A stretch of DNA of 64,000 nucleotides. Source: MRBY01 sp943371005. GTDB lineage: Bacteria > Cyanobacteriota > Cyanobacteriia > Cyanobacteriales > MRBY01. Under the pieces are notes generated by a model that did not search any database, was not told the origin of the DNA, and saw only the letters and a list, made by a program, of their open reading frames with translations. The DNA lies in assembly GCA_943371005.1 (NCBI GenBank), contig CALRTB020000009.1, positions 67,389 to 131,388 of the forward strand. The letters are read 5' to 3'. The translations under genes and the position numbers were made by a program. Of this stretch, positions 50,901 through 59,873 are shown piece by piece. Position 1 is the stretch's first letter. Each line of letters begins with the position of its first letter.

Positions 50901-51725
50901 ATGAATAGCAGCACTCCTTGGATCCTTTTGGGAACAGTCCTCCTTCTCGGTTCCGGCACCCCCGGACTGTCCCAGACCACCCCTGAAACAAGCAATAACG
51001 CCGCCAACGCGATCCAACGGTATAACGCAGGGGTCGATGCCCTCACCCAAGGGAATTTTGAGGGGGCGATCGCCGAATTTTCGGCAGCAATTAACCTCGA
51101 CGAATCTGACCCCGACGCCTACTACAATCGCGGCTACAGCTACCACGTCCTGGGGGAATACCAGGCTGCCTACGACGACTACAGCCAGGCAATCCAGCTT
51201 AAACCCGAATTTGCCGACGCCTACGGGAACCGCTGCTATGCTGCCTATTTGCTCGACAACTATGAACAGGCGATCGCCGATTGTGATCAAGCGATCATCC
51301 TCAAAAATAACAATCCAGATTTTTTCATTAATCGGGGCAATGCCTACGACGATCTCGCCCTCCAGGCCCGCAACGCTAACCAAACCGAACTCGCCAACGG
51401 TTACCATGCCAAGGCGATCGCCGACTACAATGCCGCCCTTACCCTCCGGCCCAACTACTCAAAGGCCTACTATAATCGCGCCCTCGCCCATAACCGTTTC
51501 GAAAATCACACCGCCGCCCTCCAGGACTACACCGCCAGCATTACCGGTAATCCCGAATTCGCCGAAGCCTACTACAATCGCGCCATTACCCACTACAAAC
51601 TCAATAATCTCGAACAGGCGATCGCCGATATGACCCAAGCCGCTTCCCTTTTCGAGCAGCAAAATCAAGCCACAAACCAAACCCAAGCCCTAAAAATTCT
51701 TGAGAGTCTCCAAGGTCAGCTCTGA
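50901..51725 (+). CDS. exported TPR-repeat protein
   Basis: I chose the ATG at 50901 (MNSSTPWILL), 274 residues. The reading frame upstream is not needed, because this start gives a signal peptide (ILLGTVLLLGSGTPGLSQ). About six tetratricopeptide units follow, each with the AYYNRG/AIADY pattern (for example PDAYYNRGYSYHVLGEYQAA). TPR proteins are binding scaffolds. The repeats carry many HIP1 sites at the DNA level. Partner unknown. Confidence 0.88.
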   Translation: MNSSTPWILLGTVLLLGSGTPGLSQTTPETSNNAANAIQRYNAGVDALTQGNFEGAIAEFSAAINLDESDPDAYYNRGYSYHVLGEYQAAYDDYSQAIQLKPEFADAYGNRCYAAYLLDNYEQAIADCDQAIILKNNNPDFFINRGNAYDDLALQARNANQTELANGYHAKAIADYNAALTLRPNYSKAYYNRALAHNRFENHTAALQDYTASITGNPEFAEAYYNRAITHYKLNNLEQAIADMTQAASLFEQQNQATNQTQALKILESLQGQL

Positions 51726-51832
51726 AATTCCCCAATCGCTTCGATAAAATAAAGGGCAAATATTGTTAACAATCGTGGCGCAACCTAATATATATAGATT
51801 GTCGGGCCACACCAAGGAGAATCAAAAAACGC

Positions 51833-54091
51833 ATGGGTAGAGTAGTCGGCATCGATCTAGGAACCACAAATTCCGTCGTTGCAGTGATGGAAGGCGGCAA
51901 ACCCCTTGTCATTGCAAATTCCGAAGGAGCCAGAACCACCCCCTCCGTCGTTGGCTTTAACAAAGATGGCGAACTCCTCGTCGGCCAAATGGCGCGCCGT
52001 CAAGCCGTGCTCAACCCCCAAAACACCTACTACGGCGTAAAACGCTTCATGGGTCGCCGTTACAGCGAACTCACCCCCGAGTCCAAACAAGTCCCCTACA
52101 CCATCCGCCGTACCGAAACCGATACCGTCAAAATCCGCTGTCCCCGTCTCCGCCAAGAATTTGCCCCCGAAGAAATTTCCGCCAAAATTATCCGTCGCCT
52201 CGCCGATGAAGCCGAACGTTACCTCGGTGAACCCGTTACGGGGGCAGTGATCACCGTGCCTGCCTACTTCAACGATGCCCAACGCCAGGCGACCCGTGAT
52301 GCCGGACGCATTGCGGGCCTCGAAGTCCTGCGGATTATCAATGAACCCACCGCCGCCGCCCTTGCCTATGGCTTAGAGCAACAAGGTAGCTCCTCCATTC
52401 TGGTTTTTGACCTAGGGGGCGGTACTTTTGATGTCTCCGTATTGGAAGTGGGCGATGGCGTTTTTGAAGTAAAAGCCACCAGCGGTGATACCCAACTCGG
52501 TGGGAATGATTTTGATAAGAAAATTGTTGATTGGCTTGCTGAGAAATTTCTCGAAGCCGAAAAAATTGATCTCCGCAAAGACCGCCAAGCCCTCCAACGG
52601 CTCACTGAGGCCGCCGAAAAAGCCAAAATCGAACTGTCTGGGGTTACGGTCACGGAAATCAATCTTCCCTTTATTACCGCCACCGAAGAGGGGCCCAAAC
52701 ACCTGGAAACCCAACTCGACCGCGCCACCTTTGAGAGCCTTTGCGGGGAGTTGATTAGTCGTTTGCGTCGCCCCATCAAACGCGCCCTCCAGGATGCGGG
52801 TATTAGCCCTGTGCAAATTCGGGAGGTTGTCCTTGTGGGGGGTTCTACTCGTATTCCCCTCGTCCAGGGTCTCGTGCGCAGTTTCATTGACCGCGAACCC
52901 AATCAAAACGTTAACCCTGATGAAGTGGTGGCGGTAGGGGCTGCGATCCAAGCAGGCATCCTCGGTGGGGAAGTCAAAGACATTCTGCTCCTCGATGTAA
53001 CGCCACTGTCCCTGGGGCTAGAGACCATCGGTGGCGTAACGAAAAAGCTGATTCCCCGGAATACGACGATCCCGGTGCGGCGTTCTGATATTTTTTCGAC
53101 GGGAGAAAATAACCAAACCGTCGTCGAAATTCATGTGGTCCAGGGGGAACGGGAGATGGCCCAGGGGAATAAATCCCTCGGTCGCTTTAAATTAACGGGA
53201 ATTCCCCCAGCACCCCGTGGTATTCCCCAGGTTCAGGTGTCCTTTGACATTGATGCCAATGGGATTTTGCAGGTGTCGGCCCGGGATAAAACCACCGGCC
53301 GGGAACAAAGCATTACAATTCAAGGCTCTTCGACGTTGACCGACAGTGAAGTGAACCGGATGATGCGGGATGCGGAACAGTTCGCCCAAGAGGATCGAGA
53401 ACGGCGGGAGAAGGTCGAAAAACGTAACCGGGCAAAGGCCTTAACGGATCAGGCCCAACGCAGACTGAAGGAAGTGACCCTCGATTTTGGGAGCCAATTT
53501 GCGAGCTATTATCGTCGGCGCATTGAAAGTTTGTCCCAGGAAATTTTAGATAGCCTCAAACAAAATGACGATCGCCGTTTGGATCGCGCCCAAGCGGATT
53601 TACAAGATGCCTTGTATGAACTCAACCGCGAGGTGCGTCTCCAGTATGACCAAGGGGAAGATGATTCTTTCTTTGACACGATTAAGAAAACCTTGATCGG
53701 TGACGATGAGGATGATCTGTACTATGATTCCCGTTCTAACTACCGACCTGGGGCTGGCTACCCACCGCAGCGGGGCTATGATGCGCCACCACCCCAACGC
53801 AATTATGATTACGCCCCCCGGCCGCCCCAAAGACCGCAACCAACGCGAAATTATGACTATGGGGCTGCCCAACCGCGTCAGAATTATGGGGGCGATCGCC
53901 CGCTGGATGACCGCTATGGTAACGGGAAATCTCCCCGTCGCCCCGTGGAACCGCCTGCTGCTCGCCCACCCCGGCCCACCAGTCGCGACCCCTACGAGCA
54001 ACGAAATGTCTCCCGTAAGTATTACAGCCAAGGACAGGGGCGCAATATCCCCTACGAAAATGATTGGGATGAGGACGATGAATGGTTCTAG
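51833..54091 (+). CDS. dnaK: DnaK-family chaperone with long C-terminal tail (DnaK3-like)
   Basis: This Hsp70 chaperone has 752 residues, about 110 more than E. coli DnaK. The ATPase domain begins GRVVGIDLGTTNSVVAVM and has VFDLGGGTFDVSVLEVGDG and VLVGGSTRIPLVQ. The substrate domain follows to about residue 540. The tail (about 640-752) is Tyr/Pro/Arg-rich with repeated RNYDY and PPQR elements. It ends in an acidic DWDEDDEWF. An extended tail and an adjacent dnaJ match cyanobacterial DnaK3, which is thylakoid-associated in some species. The DnaK3 label is from memory. Confidence 0.93.
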   Translation: MGRVVGIDLGTTNSVVAVMEGGKPLVIANSEGARTTPSVVGFNKDGELLVGQMARRQAVLNPQNTYYGVKRFMGRRYSELTPESKQVPYTIRRTETDTVKIRCPRLRQEFAPEEISAKIIRRLADEAERYLGEPVTGAVITVPAYFNDAQRQATRDAGRIAGLEVLRIINEPTAAALAYGLEQQGSSSILVFDLGGGTFDVSVLEVGDGVFEVKATSGDTQLGGNDFDKKIVDWLAEKFLEAEKIDLRKDRQALQRLTEAAEKAKIELSGVTVTEINLPFITATEEGPKHLETQLDRATFESLCGELISRLRRPIKRALQDAGISPVQIREVVLVGGSTRIPLVQGLVRSFIDREPNQNVNPDEVVAVGAAIQAGILGGEVKDILLLDVTPLSLGLETIGGVTKKLIPRNTTIPVRRSDIFSTGENNQTVVEIHVVQGEREMAQGNKSLGRFKLTGIPPAPRGIPQVQVSFDIDANGILQVSARDKTTGREQSITIQGSSTLTDSEVNRMMRDAEQFAQEDRERREKVEKRNRAKALTDQAQRRLKEVTLDFGSQFASYYRRRIESLSQEILDSLKQNDDRRLDRAQADLQDALYELNREVRLQYDQGEDDSFFDTIKKTLIGDDEDDLYYDSRSNYRPGAGYPPQRGYDAPPPQRNYDYAPRPPQRPQPTRNYDYGAAQPRQNYGGDRPLDDRYGNGKSPRRPVEPPAARPPRPTSRDPYEQRNVSRKYYSQGQGRNIPYENDWDEDDEWF

Positions 54092-54189
54092 ACAGTTGTT
54101 TTGCTGCGTAATTCCTGCATAATAAACATCACATCTGGGAACAGTGCGTCATTATCTAAGGAGAGAATTCCTCACTCTGTCGCCTAAAT

Positions 54190-55137
54190 ATGAACAATTT
54201 GCGTAACTATTATGAAATTTTAGGCGTTCCTCGTAATGCCTCTAGTGATGAGATTAAGCGCTCCTTTCGACGGTTAGCGCGGCGCTATCATCCGGATGTC
54301 AACCCAGGGGATAAGGTAGCAGAAGAAAAGTTTAAGGATCTCAACGAGGCCTATGAAGTGCTGTCCGATGATGGGCGGCGATCGCAGTATGACCAGTTCA
54401 CCCGGGCCATGGGGGGGAAATACAGTCGTCCCGGTTTTAATCGCGCCAACCGACCCCAGCGCAATGATTTTAGCCAATTTGCCAATATTGGTAGTGTCAA
54501 TCCTTTTGGGCCGAAAGACCGACAGCAGACCACTGCCCGGGTACGGAGCAATAGCTATGAGGATTTTCGCCCCGGCACCACAAAAACAACCAAAGTGGCT
54601 ACCCCAAAATCACCCGCCAAACGGGATGTAGAAGCACGCCTCACCCTTCCCCTAGAGAAAGCCTATCGGGGGGGACGGGAACGAATTCGCCTCGAAGATG
54701 GGCGATCGCTCGAAGTCGATATGCCGCCCCACATGGTCGACGGCCAGCGCATCCGGTTGCGGAATCAGGGTATTAATGGCGGCAACCTATATCTCAAAAT
54801 TACTGTAGCTCCCCATCCTTTCTTTGAAGTGCAAGGTGCTGATATTTACTGCCAAGTGCCCCTTAGTCCCAGTGAAGCAATTCTCGGCGGTTCCATCGAA
54901 ATCCCGACCATTGACGGCCTCGTGAAAATGACCGTGCCCAAGGGCGTCAAACCAGGGCAAAGATTGCGCTTAGCCAATAAGGGATATCCCCGCAGCTCCG
55001 GTTCTCGCGGTGATCAACTGGTGGAAGTGCAGTTAGTTTTACCCCCAGAAATTACCGAAGAAGAACGGGCCTTGTATGAAAAACTGCGGGAAGTCGAGAG
55101 TTTCAATCCCCGCAAAAATATTTATCAGTATTCGTAA
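54190..55137 (+). CDS. dnaJ: DnaJ-like co-chaperone (CbpA type)
   Basis: This 315-residue J protein has the J domain (about 4-70) with the HPD motif in RYHPDVNPGD. A Gly/Phe/Asn-rich and Arg-rich linker leads to the C-terminal peptide-binding domain (about 140-300). There is no Cys-rich zinc domain, so it is type II. It starts 98 bases after the long-tailed dnaK on the same strand, so the pair probably work together and may be one transcript. Confidence 0.93.
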   Translation: MNNLRNYYEILGVPRNASSDEIKRSFRRLARRYHPDVNPGDKVAEEKFKDLNEAYEVLSDDGRRSQYDQFTRAMGGKYSRPGFNRANRPQRNDFSQFANIGSVNPFGPKDRQQTTARVRSNSYEDFRPGTTKTTKVATPKSPAKRDVEARLTLPLEKAYRGGRERIRLEDGRSLEVDMPPHMVDGQRIRLRNQGINGGNLYLKITVAPHPFFEVQGADIYCQVPLSPSEAILGGSIEIPTIDGLVKMTVPKGVKPGQRLRLANKGYPRSSGSRGDQLVEVQLVLPPEITEEERALYEKLREVESFNPRKNIYQYS

Positions 55138-55145
55138 CTCGTAAA

Positions 55146-56057
55146 ATGCTCAATCAAGGCTGGGTCTACCGGGATCGAATAAAACCGTCCCAAGCAGGAC
55201 TAGCGGTCTTGGATTTTTATGGGCAATTTTATCGCCATTCCACACCAGCAGAATGGGCTAAACGGCTTGACGATCAGCAAATTTTCGTGGACGGCAAACC
55301 AGCCACCGCGACCCAAATTTTAGAAAATAACCAACGGCTAGAGTATCATCGCGCTCCCTGGGAGGAGCCAGATGTGCCGTTAAATTTCCAAATTTTGCAC
55401 CAAGACCCACATTTTTGGATCATTGATAAACCAGCGGGTTTACCGGTGCTGCCAGCGGGAAACTTTCTGGAAAATACGTTGTTATCGCAGCTTAAAAGAC
55501 AATTTCCCCATGAAAATTTAGCTCCAATTCATCGCTTGGGACGGGGAACTTCTGGGTTGATGATCCTGGGGCGATCGCCTTTGGGGCGGCAATTTTTAAC
55601 ACGACAGTTACGAGACCATAAAATCACAAAAATTTATCGGGCCTTAATTCCAGCGGGAGATTATCCCGATCAACTGACAATTAAAACTCCCATCGGCAGA
55701 GTATTTCACCCAACTTTGGGAACCATTTTTGCGGCGAAAGAGGACGGCAGTTTTGCCCATAGTGAAATGCGGGTTTTACAACGTTCAGAAAAAGCTTCAC
55801 TGGTTGAAGTACAAATTTTCACCGGGCGCCCCCATCAAATTCGGATTCACATGGCCGCGATGGGCTTTCCCCTGCTCGGCGATCCACTTTATCTCCCAGG
55901 GGGTTTACCTGCCATGAACAAAGATGCAAATACCATGCCTTTGCCGGGGGATTGCGGCTATGCCCTTAATGCTTATTACCTAAAGTTTCAGCACCCCCAC
56001 CAGGACAAACCCATTGATTTTTGCTCGCAGTTTAAAGAGTCTTCTCTAAATTTCTGA
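55146..56057 (+). CDS. RluA-family pseudouridine synthase-like protein with altered active site
   Basis: This 303-residue protein has an S4-like N-terminal region (about 30-75) followed by the RluA catalytic fold. The signature that normally reads HRLDxxTSG is HRLGRGTSG here (H129-G137), so the catalytic Asp is Gly at residue 132. Other family elements remain, including FWIIDKPAGLPVLP and TGRPHQIRIHMA. From memory, some plant and cyanobacterial homologues share the Gly. It starts eight bases after dnaJ and overlaps the convergent mscS gene by 12 bases. Confidence 0.85.
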   Translation: MLNQGWVYRDRIKPSQAGLAVLDFYGQFYRHSTPAEWAKRLDDQQIFVDGKPATATQILENNQRLEYHRAPWEEPDVPLNFQILHQDPHFWIIDKPAGLPVLPAGNFLENTLLSQLKRQFPHENLAPIHRLGRGTSGLMILGRSPLGRQFLTRQLRDHKITKIYRALIPAGDYPDQLTIKTPIGRVFHPTLGTIFAAKEDGSFAHSEMRVLQRSEKASLVEVQIFTGRPHQIRIHMAAMGFPLLGDPLYLPGGLPAMNKDANTMPLPGDCGYALNAYYLKFQHPHQDKPIDFCSQFKESSLNF

Positions 56058-56912
56058 TTGCAATTGCACTGCTATGGGAGTGAGCTGAATCGTTTCAAAG
56101 GGCATATCAATCCCTGCTGCGGTTAAAGCGGTAAAAACTTTTTCCCGGAGCGCAAATCGTTCTGGAATATGGGTGCGTTCATTGCGTAACCAAACCTGGA
56201 GCTGGAGGGCCACATTGTAGTCATTGAGAGCCGTAACCACGACTTTGGCTGGCGGTGTGTCGGCAAATAGGCTGTGATCATCGACTAAAGCCAAGAGGAT
56301 CTGTCGCACCCGGTCTAAATTCTCATGGACAGCCACAGTGATATCAATATCGAGGCGTAACTGGGGAAAATTGGTGTAAGAGATCACCGTCGAATTGATC
56401 ACAACAGAATTGGGCACCGCTAACATGCGGCCATCAACGGTAACGATGCGCGTACTTCTCAGGGTGATTGTTTCGACGCGACCATAGAGACCATTGATTT
56501 CCACGAGGTCGTCAATGACAAAGGGCCGATCCCAGAAAATGAGCAGTCCAGAAATCAAGTTCGAAAGGGCATCCCGTGCGGCAAAACCAATGGTTAACCC
56601 CACAAGTCCCAGGCTGGTAACGATTGCAGCCATGTTAATACCAACTGCATTAAGGGCTTGGATCGCGCCAAAGGTCAAAATGGCATAGCGAACGAGAGTT
56701 CTCAAAAAGCTGGCAGAGGTTTTATCGAGTTTTGATTTTTGGAAGGAAGCATAGAGGGGCACATCAATAATTTTCCAAAGGCCATAGAACACTGCGAAGG
56801 TAATCAGGGCGACAACGAGATTAATCAGGCCCTGGGCGATTTGGTCACCGATAACCTCTAGGTTAAAAACGTTTTGGAGGCGATTGGCAATGCTGGTGAA
56901 CAGGGTTGACAT
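56046..56912 (-). CDS. MscS-family mechanosensitive channel
   Basis: This 288-residue small-conductance mechanosensitive channel starts at the ATG at 56912 (MSTLFTSIANRL). Two or three N-terminal membrane helices are followed by the pore helix region (GINMAAIVTSLGLVGLTIGFAARDALSN). The beta domain follows, with RPFVIDDLVEINGLYGRVETI and VPNSVVINSTV. It opens under hypo-osmotic shock in relatives. The gene converges with the RluA-like gene (12 bp overlap) and is divergent from psbA. Confidence 0.92.
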   Translation of the reverse strand: MSTLFTSIANRLQNVFNLEVIGDQIAQGLINLVVALITFAVFYGLWKIIDVPLYASFQKSKLDKTSASFLRTLVRYAILTFGAIQALNAVGINMAAIVTSLGLVGLTIGFAARDALSNLISGLLIFWDRPFVIDDLVEINGLYGRVETITLRSTRIVTVDGRMLAVPNSVVINSTVISYTNFPQLRLDIDITVAVHENLDRVRQILLALVDDHSLFADTPPAKVVVTALNDYNVALQLQVWLRNERTHIPERFALREKVFTALTAAGIDMPFETIQLTPIAVQLQSEI

Positions 56913-57008
56913 GGTGCTTCGTGGTGGGAATGACTTTAGTGTAGTGGGGCGATCGCCTCCCAAGCAGTAGACAGAAAAGATTATTTGCAGCTTTATTTGC
57001 CAAAGACC

Positions 57009-57038
57009 TTGCCTTTTTCAGAAATGACGCTATATAAT
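57009..57038 (+). promoter_or_regulatory. promoter of psbA (D1')
   Basis: TTGCCT (57009-57014) and TATAAT (57033-57038) are separated by 18 bases. This predicts a start near 57045 and a leader of about 68 bases. The leader includes two similar segments: GTGATTAAGC at 57045-57054 and GTGATTCGCTT at 57069-57079. These could be regulatory. Confidence 0.65.
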
Positions 57039-57112
57039 CAAAAAGTGATTAAGCAATGAATCGATTAAGTGATTCGCTTAGTCCCCAGTACTTTAAACTG
57101 GTACATGCAATT

Positions 57113-58195
57113 ATGACTACACTTCTACAACAGCAAGGCTCTGCCAATCTCTGGGAGCGTTTTTGCCAATGGGTTACAAGCACAGAAAATCGTTTTTATG
57201 TAGGCTGGTTTGGGGTCTTAATGATTCCCACACTGCTGACTGCAACGACTTGTTTTATCCTGGCATTTGTCGCTGCGCCCCCGGTTGATATTGACGGGAT
57301 TCGCGAACCGGTTGCTGGCTCTTTGCTGTATGGCAACAATATTATTACCGCTGCTGTGGTGCCGAGTTCTAATGCCATCGGTCTGCACTTTTACCCCATT
57401 TGGGATGCCGCAAATTTAGATGAATGGCTGTACAACGGTGGCCCCTATCAACTGATTGTGTTCCACTTTTTGCTTGGCATCTTTTCCTATATGGGGCGGG
57501 AATGGGAACTGTCCTACCGCTTGGGGATGCGTCCGTGGATTGCGGTTGCCTATTCCGCACCGGTGGCGGCGGCGACTGCTGTGCTCTTGGTTTATTCAAT
57601 TGGCCAAGGATCTTTTTCCGATGGTTTACCGTTGGGCATCTCTGGCACCTTTAACTTTATGTTTGTGTTGCAAGCCGAACATAATGTGTTGATGCATCCT
57701 TTCCACATGTTGGGAGTTGCGGGTGTCTTTGGTGGTGCGTTGTTCTCAGCGATGCATGGTTCCTTAGTGACCTCTTCTTTGATCCGGGAGACCACAGAAA
57801 CTGAGTCCCAAAATAGCGGCTATCGATTTGGCCAAGAGGAAGAAACTTACAATATTGTGGCGGCCCATGGTTATTTCGGACGCTTGATCTTCCAATATGC
57901 TTCTTTTAATAACAGCCGTGCCCTCCACTTTTTCCTCGCCGCTTGGCCAGTCATTGGCATCTGGTTTGCCTCTTTGGCTGTGGCTTGTTTTGCCTTTAAC
58001 TTGAACGGGTTCAACTTCAACCAATCTTTGTTGGATTCCCAGGGACGGGTGATCAATACTTGGGCGGATATTCTCAATCGGGCAAATCTGGGGATTGAGG
58101 CGATGCACGAACGTAATGTCCATAATTTCCCCCTTGATTTGGCAGCCGGAGATCAAGCACCTGTTGCCCTCCAAGCCCCGGCAATTAATGGCTAA
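57113..58195 (+). CDS. psbA: photosystem II D1 protein, D1' variant
   Basis: D1 holds the YZ tyrosine, most manganese ligands and the QB site. The 360-residue frame has all ligands in place: Y161, D170, E189, H190, H198, H215, S264, H332, E333, H337, D342, and cleavage after A344. It carries A80, L158 and A286, the three substitutions known from D1' proteins (G80A, F158L, T286A). It also has E130 (high-light type), A144 and S162 (usually Pro). D1' forms are induced at low oxygen in other cyanobacteria. A promoter and terminator are visible, and a haem-protein gene follows. Confidence 0.97.
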   Translation: MTTLLQQQGSANLWERFCQWVTSTENRFYVGWFGVLMIPTLLTATTCFILAFVAAPPVDIDGIREPVAGSLLYGNNIITAAVVPSSNAIGLHFYPIWDAANLDEWLYNGGPYQLIVFHFLLGIFSYMGREWELSYRLGMRPWIAVAYSAPVAAATAVLLVYSIGQGSFSDGLPLGISGTFNFMFVLQAEHNVLMHPFHMLGVAGVFGGALFSAMHGSLVTSSLIRETTETESQNSGYRFGQEEETYNIVAAHGYFGRLIFQYASFNNSRALHFFLAAWPVIGIWFASLAVACFAFNLNGFNFNQSLLDSQGRVINTWADILNRANLGIEAMHERNVHNFPLDLAAGDQAPVALQAPAING

Positions 58196-58294
58196 CTGAA
58201 AATTGAGATTTGGGATTGGAGTGTAATAATGATTGCTTTGAATAATCTTGGTTTGCTCTGAGTCCTGAATGAAAAATATACTCTAAATGCTCTC

Positions 58295-58324
58295 AGCCTC
58301 TACTTCAATAGCAGGGGCTTTTTT
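58295..58324 (+). terminator. rho-independent terminator of psbA
   Basis: AGCCTC (58295-58300) pairs with GGGGCT (58314-58319, one T-G pair) around a 13-base loop. A run of T follows. It lies about 100 bases after the psbA stop and 95 before the next gene. Confidence 0.7.
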
Positions 58325-58419
58325 AAAATTGTGAAAAGATCTAATCGCTGATATCAAAGAGCAGATTGATTTCTTAAGGAATTGACTGAACTATTAAACG
58401 AAGAATCGGGAAAAATACA

Positions 58420-59067
58420 ATGAAAAATTTGCGTTTTGTTCTGAGCAATAAACAACTCAAGGTGGGAGAGGGAAGCAGTCAAAAATTCCCCCATTTTCTG
58501 ATCGGCATTCTCATCAGCGCCTTGGCGATCGCCACTTTGGTTTGGCCCATTGCCCTTGTACAAGCGGCCCCTAATCCCGCCGATTTTGCCCGTGCCGTGC
58601 AAGCCATCGAAGATCTCGACCAAATGCGGTCTGAGCTAGCCAAAACAATTGATCCGACCGCAGAAATCACGCCGCAAACCATGCAGGAAGTGTGTAAACC
58701 AGTGGGCATGAAGGCGATGCAACTGAGCCAAGACAATGGTTGGCAAGTCAAGCAAGTGGCCAAGAAATATCGCAATCCTGACCACGCTCCCCAAAATCTC
58801 CAGGAAACCATGGCGATCGCCAAATTGACGCAACACCCCGAACTCCTGAGCTATAGCCAAATCCAAGCCGATGGCCTCCACTACTACCGCCGGATTAATG
58901 TCGAAAGCAGTTGTCTCGCCTGCCACGGCCCGAAGGACAATCGCCCCAATTTCATCAAAGCTAAATATTTAGATGATCTCGCCTACGACTTCAAAGCTGG
59001 GGACCTACGGGGTATGTATTCTGTCATTATCCCTAGTCTTGAAGCGGCTCCAACTAACCCCGAATAA
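58420..59067 (+). CDS. c-type haem protein, DUF3365 (Tll0287-like)
   Basis: This 215-residue exported or anchored protein has a hydrophobic N-terminal stretch (FLIGILISALAIATLVWPIALVQA, about 28-51). Its single c-type haem site is CLACH (near residue 166), within a DUF3365-type domain that includes LHYYRRINVESSCLACHG. Tll0287 of Thermosynechococcus is the structurally known member. The domain is related to gas- or redox-sensing haem folds. Its position directly behind a D1' psbA suggests a role in low-oxygen photosynthesis or redox sensing. That is inference. Confidence 0.85.
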   Translation: MKNLRFVLSNKQLKVGEGSSQKFPHFLIGILISALAIATLVWPIALVQAAPNPADFARAVQAIEDLDQMRSELAKTIDPTAEITPQTMQEVCKPVGMKAMQLSQDNGWQVKQVAKKYRNPDHAPQNLQETMAIAKLTQHPELLSYSQIQADGLHYYRRINVESSCLACHGPKDNRPNFIKAKYLDDLAYDFKAGDLRGMYSVIIPSLEAAPTNPE

Positions 59068-59090
59068 ACCCCTCACCCCAGACTCATCAA

Positions 59091-59579
59091 ATGTTTTTTC
59101 TCAAAAAAGGATTGATTCTCCTCAGCTTAAGCCTGTTTCTCTTAGTGAGTAGCGGCGTTTGGGCAGAACCTAGCCTCGCCAGTATCCGCCAACAGGAAGA
59201 AGCCCCCGGACAAATTCTTTATCAGTCTCGCCAATCTATCCAAGACAATCACGGTCAAACCTGGCAAGTGGTGCTGTTTAAACGGGTCAAAGATGGTCGT
59301 GTCGAAACCGTCGATCTACGCCTTGTGGCCTACCCTGGTCAGGCGACTTTCATTCATCCGGGTTCTTTGAGTTTGTCTGCTCCCAATCAAGCTATCCTCA
59401 CCGCACCCGATCAATTTGCCACCGAAGCCCCTGCGCCCAACGTCGGTCAGTTTGATTTAAAAGATATTTTGCCCCAGTTGTCCACAGACCAAAAGATCCA
59501 ACTTAGCCTGCCCCTCAAGGAACAGACGACCATTGAGGTTCCCCCGGAAGTTCTCTTAGAGTGGCGACTCATGGCCTAG
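59091..59579 (+). CDS. exported DUF3122-like protein
   Basis: This 162-residue protein has the signal peptide MFFLKKGLILLSLSLFLLVS. The mature part contains WQVVLFKRVKDGRVETVDLRLVAYPG, which resembles the cyanobacterial DUF3122 family. No enzyme motif is visible. It starts 23 bases after the haem protein gene and is probably in its operon. Function is unknown. Confidence 0.75.
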   Translation: MFFLKKGLILLSLSLFLLVSSGVWAEPSLASIRQQEEAPGQILYQSRQSIQDNHGQTWQVVLFKRVKDGRVETVDLRLVAYPGQATFIHPGSLSLSAPNQAILTAPDQFATEAPAPNVGQFDLKDILPQLSTDQKIQLSLPLKEQTTIEVPPEVLLEWRLMA

Positions 59580-59780
59580 ACTGAAATTTTTGCAGAGATA
59601 AACAACTCCAGACAAAGGCCCGGATCTGGGGAAACTTCGTAGCGACGATTACTTTTTTATCTTGCTTTTGGCTTTTATATTGTCTTTATGAACTTTATGA
59701 ATTCTTAGAATTCACAGCATCTTAAACATTTGATGAAGTCACCTTGGCTTAGGAGTGCTAAATTTCAGCTTCGGTGGGTA

Positions 59781-59832
59781 CAACGCCCGACACCAGAGAA
59801 TCCCTGCCGACTGGGCGATGCCTGTGGTTGTC
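59781..59832 (+). other. possible structured leader of the EAL gene
   Basis: CGCCC (59785-59789) pairs with GGGCG (59814-59818), and ACAA (59781-59784) with TTGT (59829-59832), enclosing a C-rich loop. It ends 41 bases before the EAL start. No known riboswitch core was recognised. It may be an ordinary leader structure. Confidence 0.3.
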
Positions 59833-59873
59833 TGACGCTTGACTCAAAAAGGTGTGACGGATAAAAACTGACT

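Noticed and set aside
52366..52951. Two long open frames (178 and 179 residues) antisense to dnaK
   Set aside because: They overlap the conserved DnaK ATPase domain on the opposite strand and arise from strong codon bias. No start signal or family match is seen.
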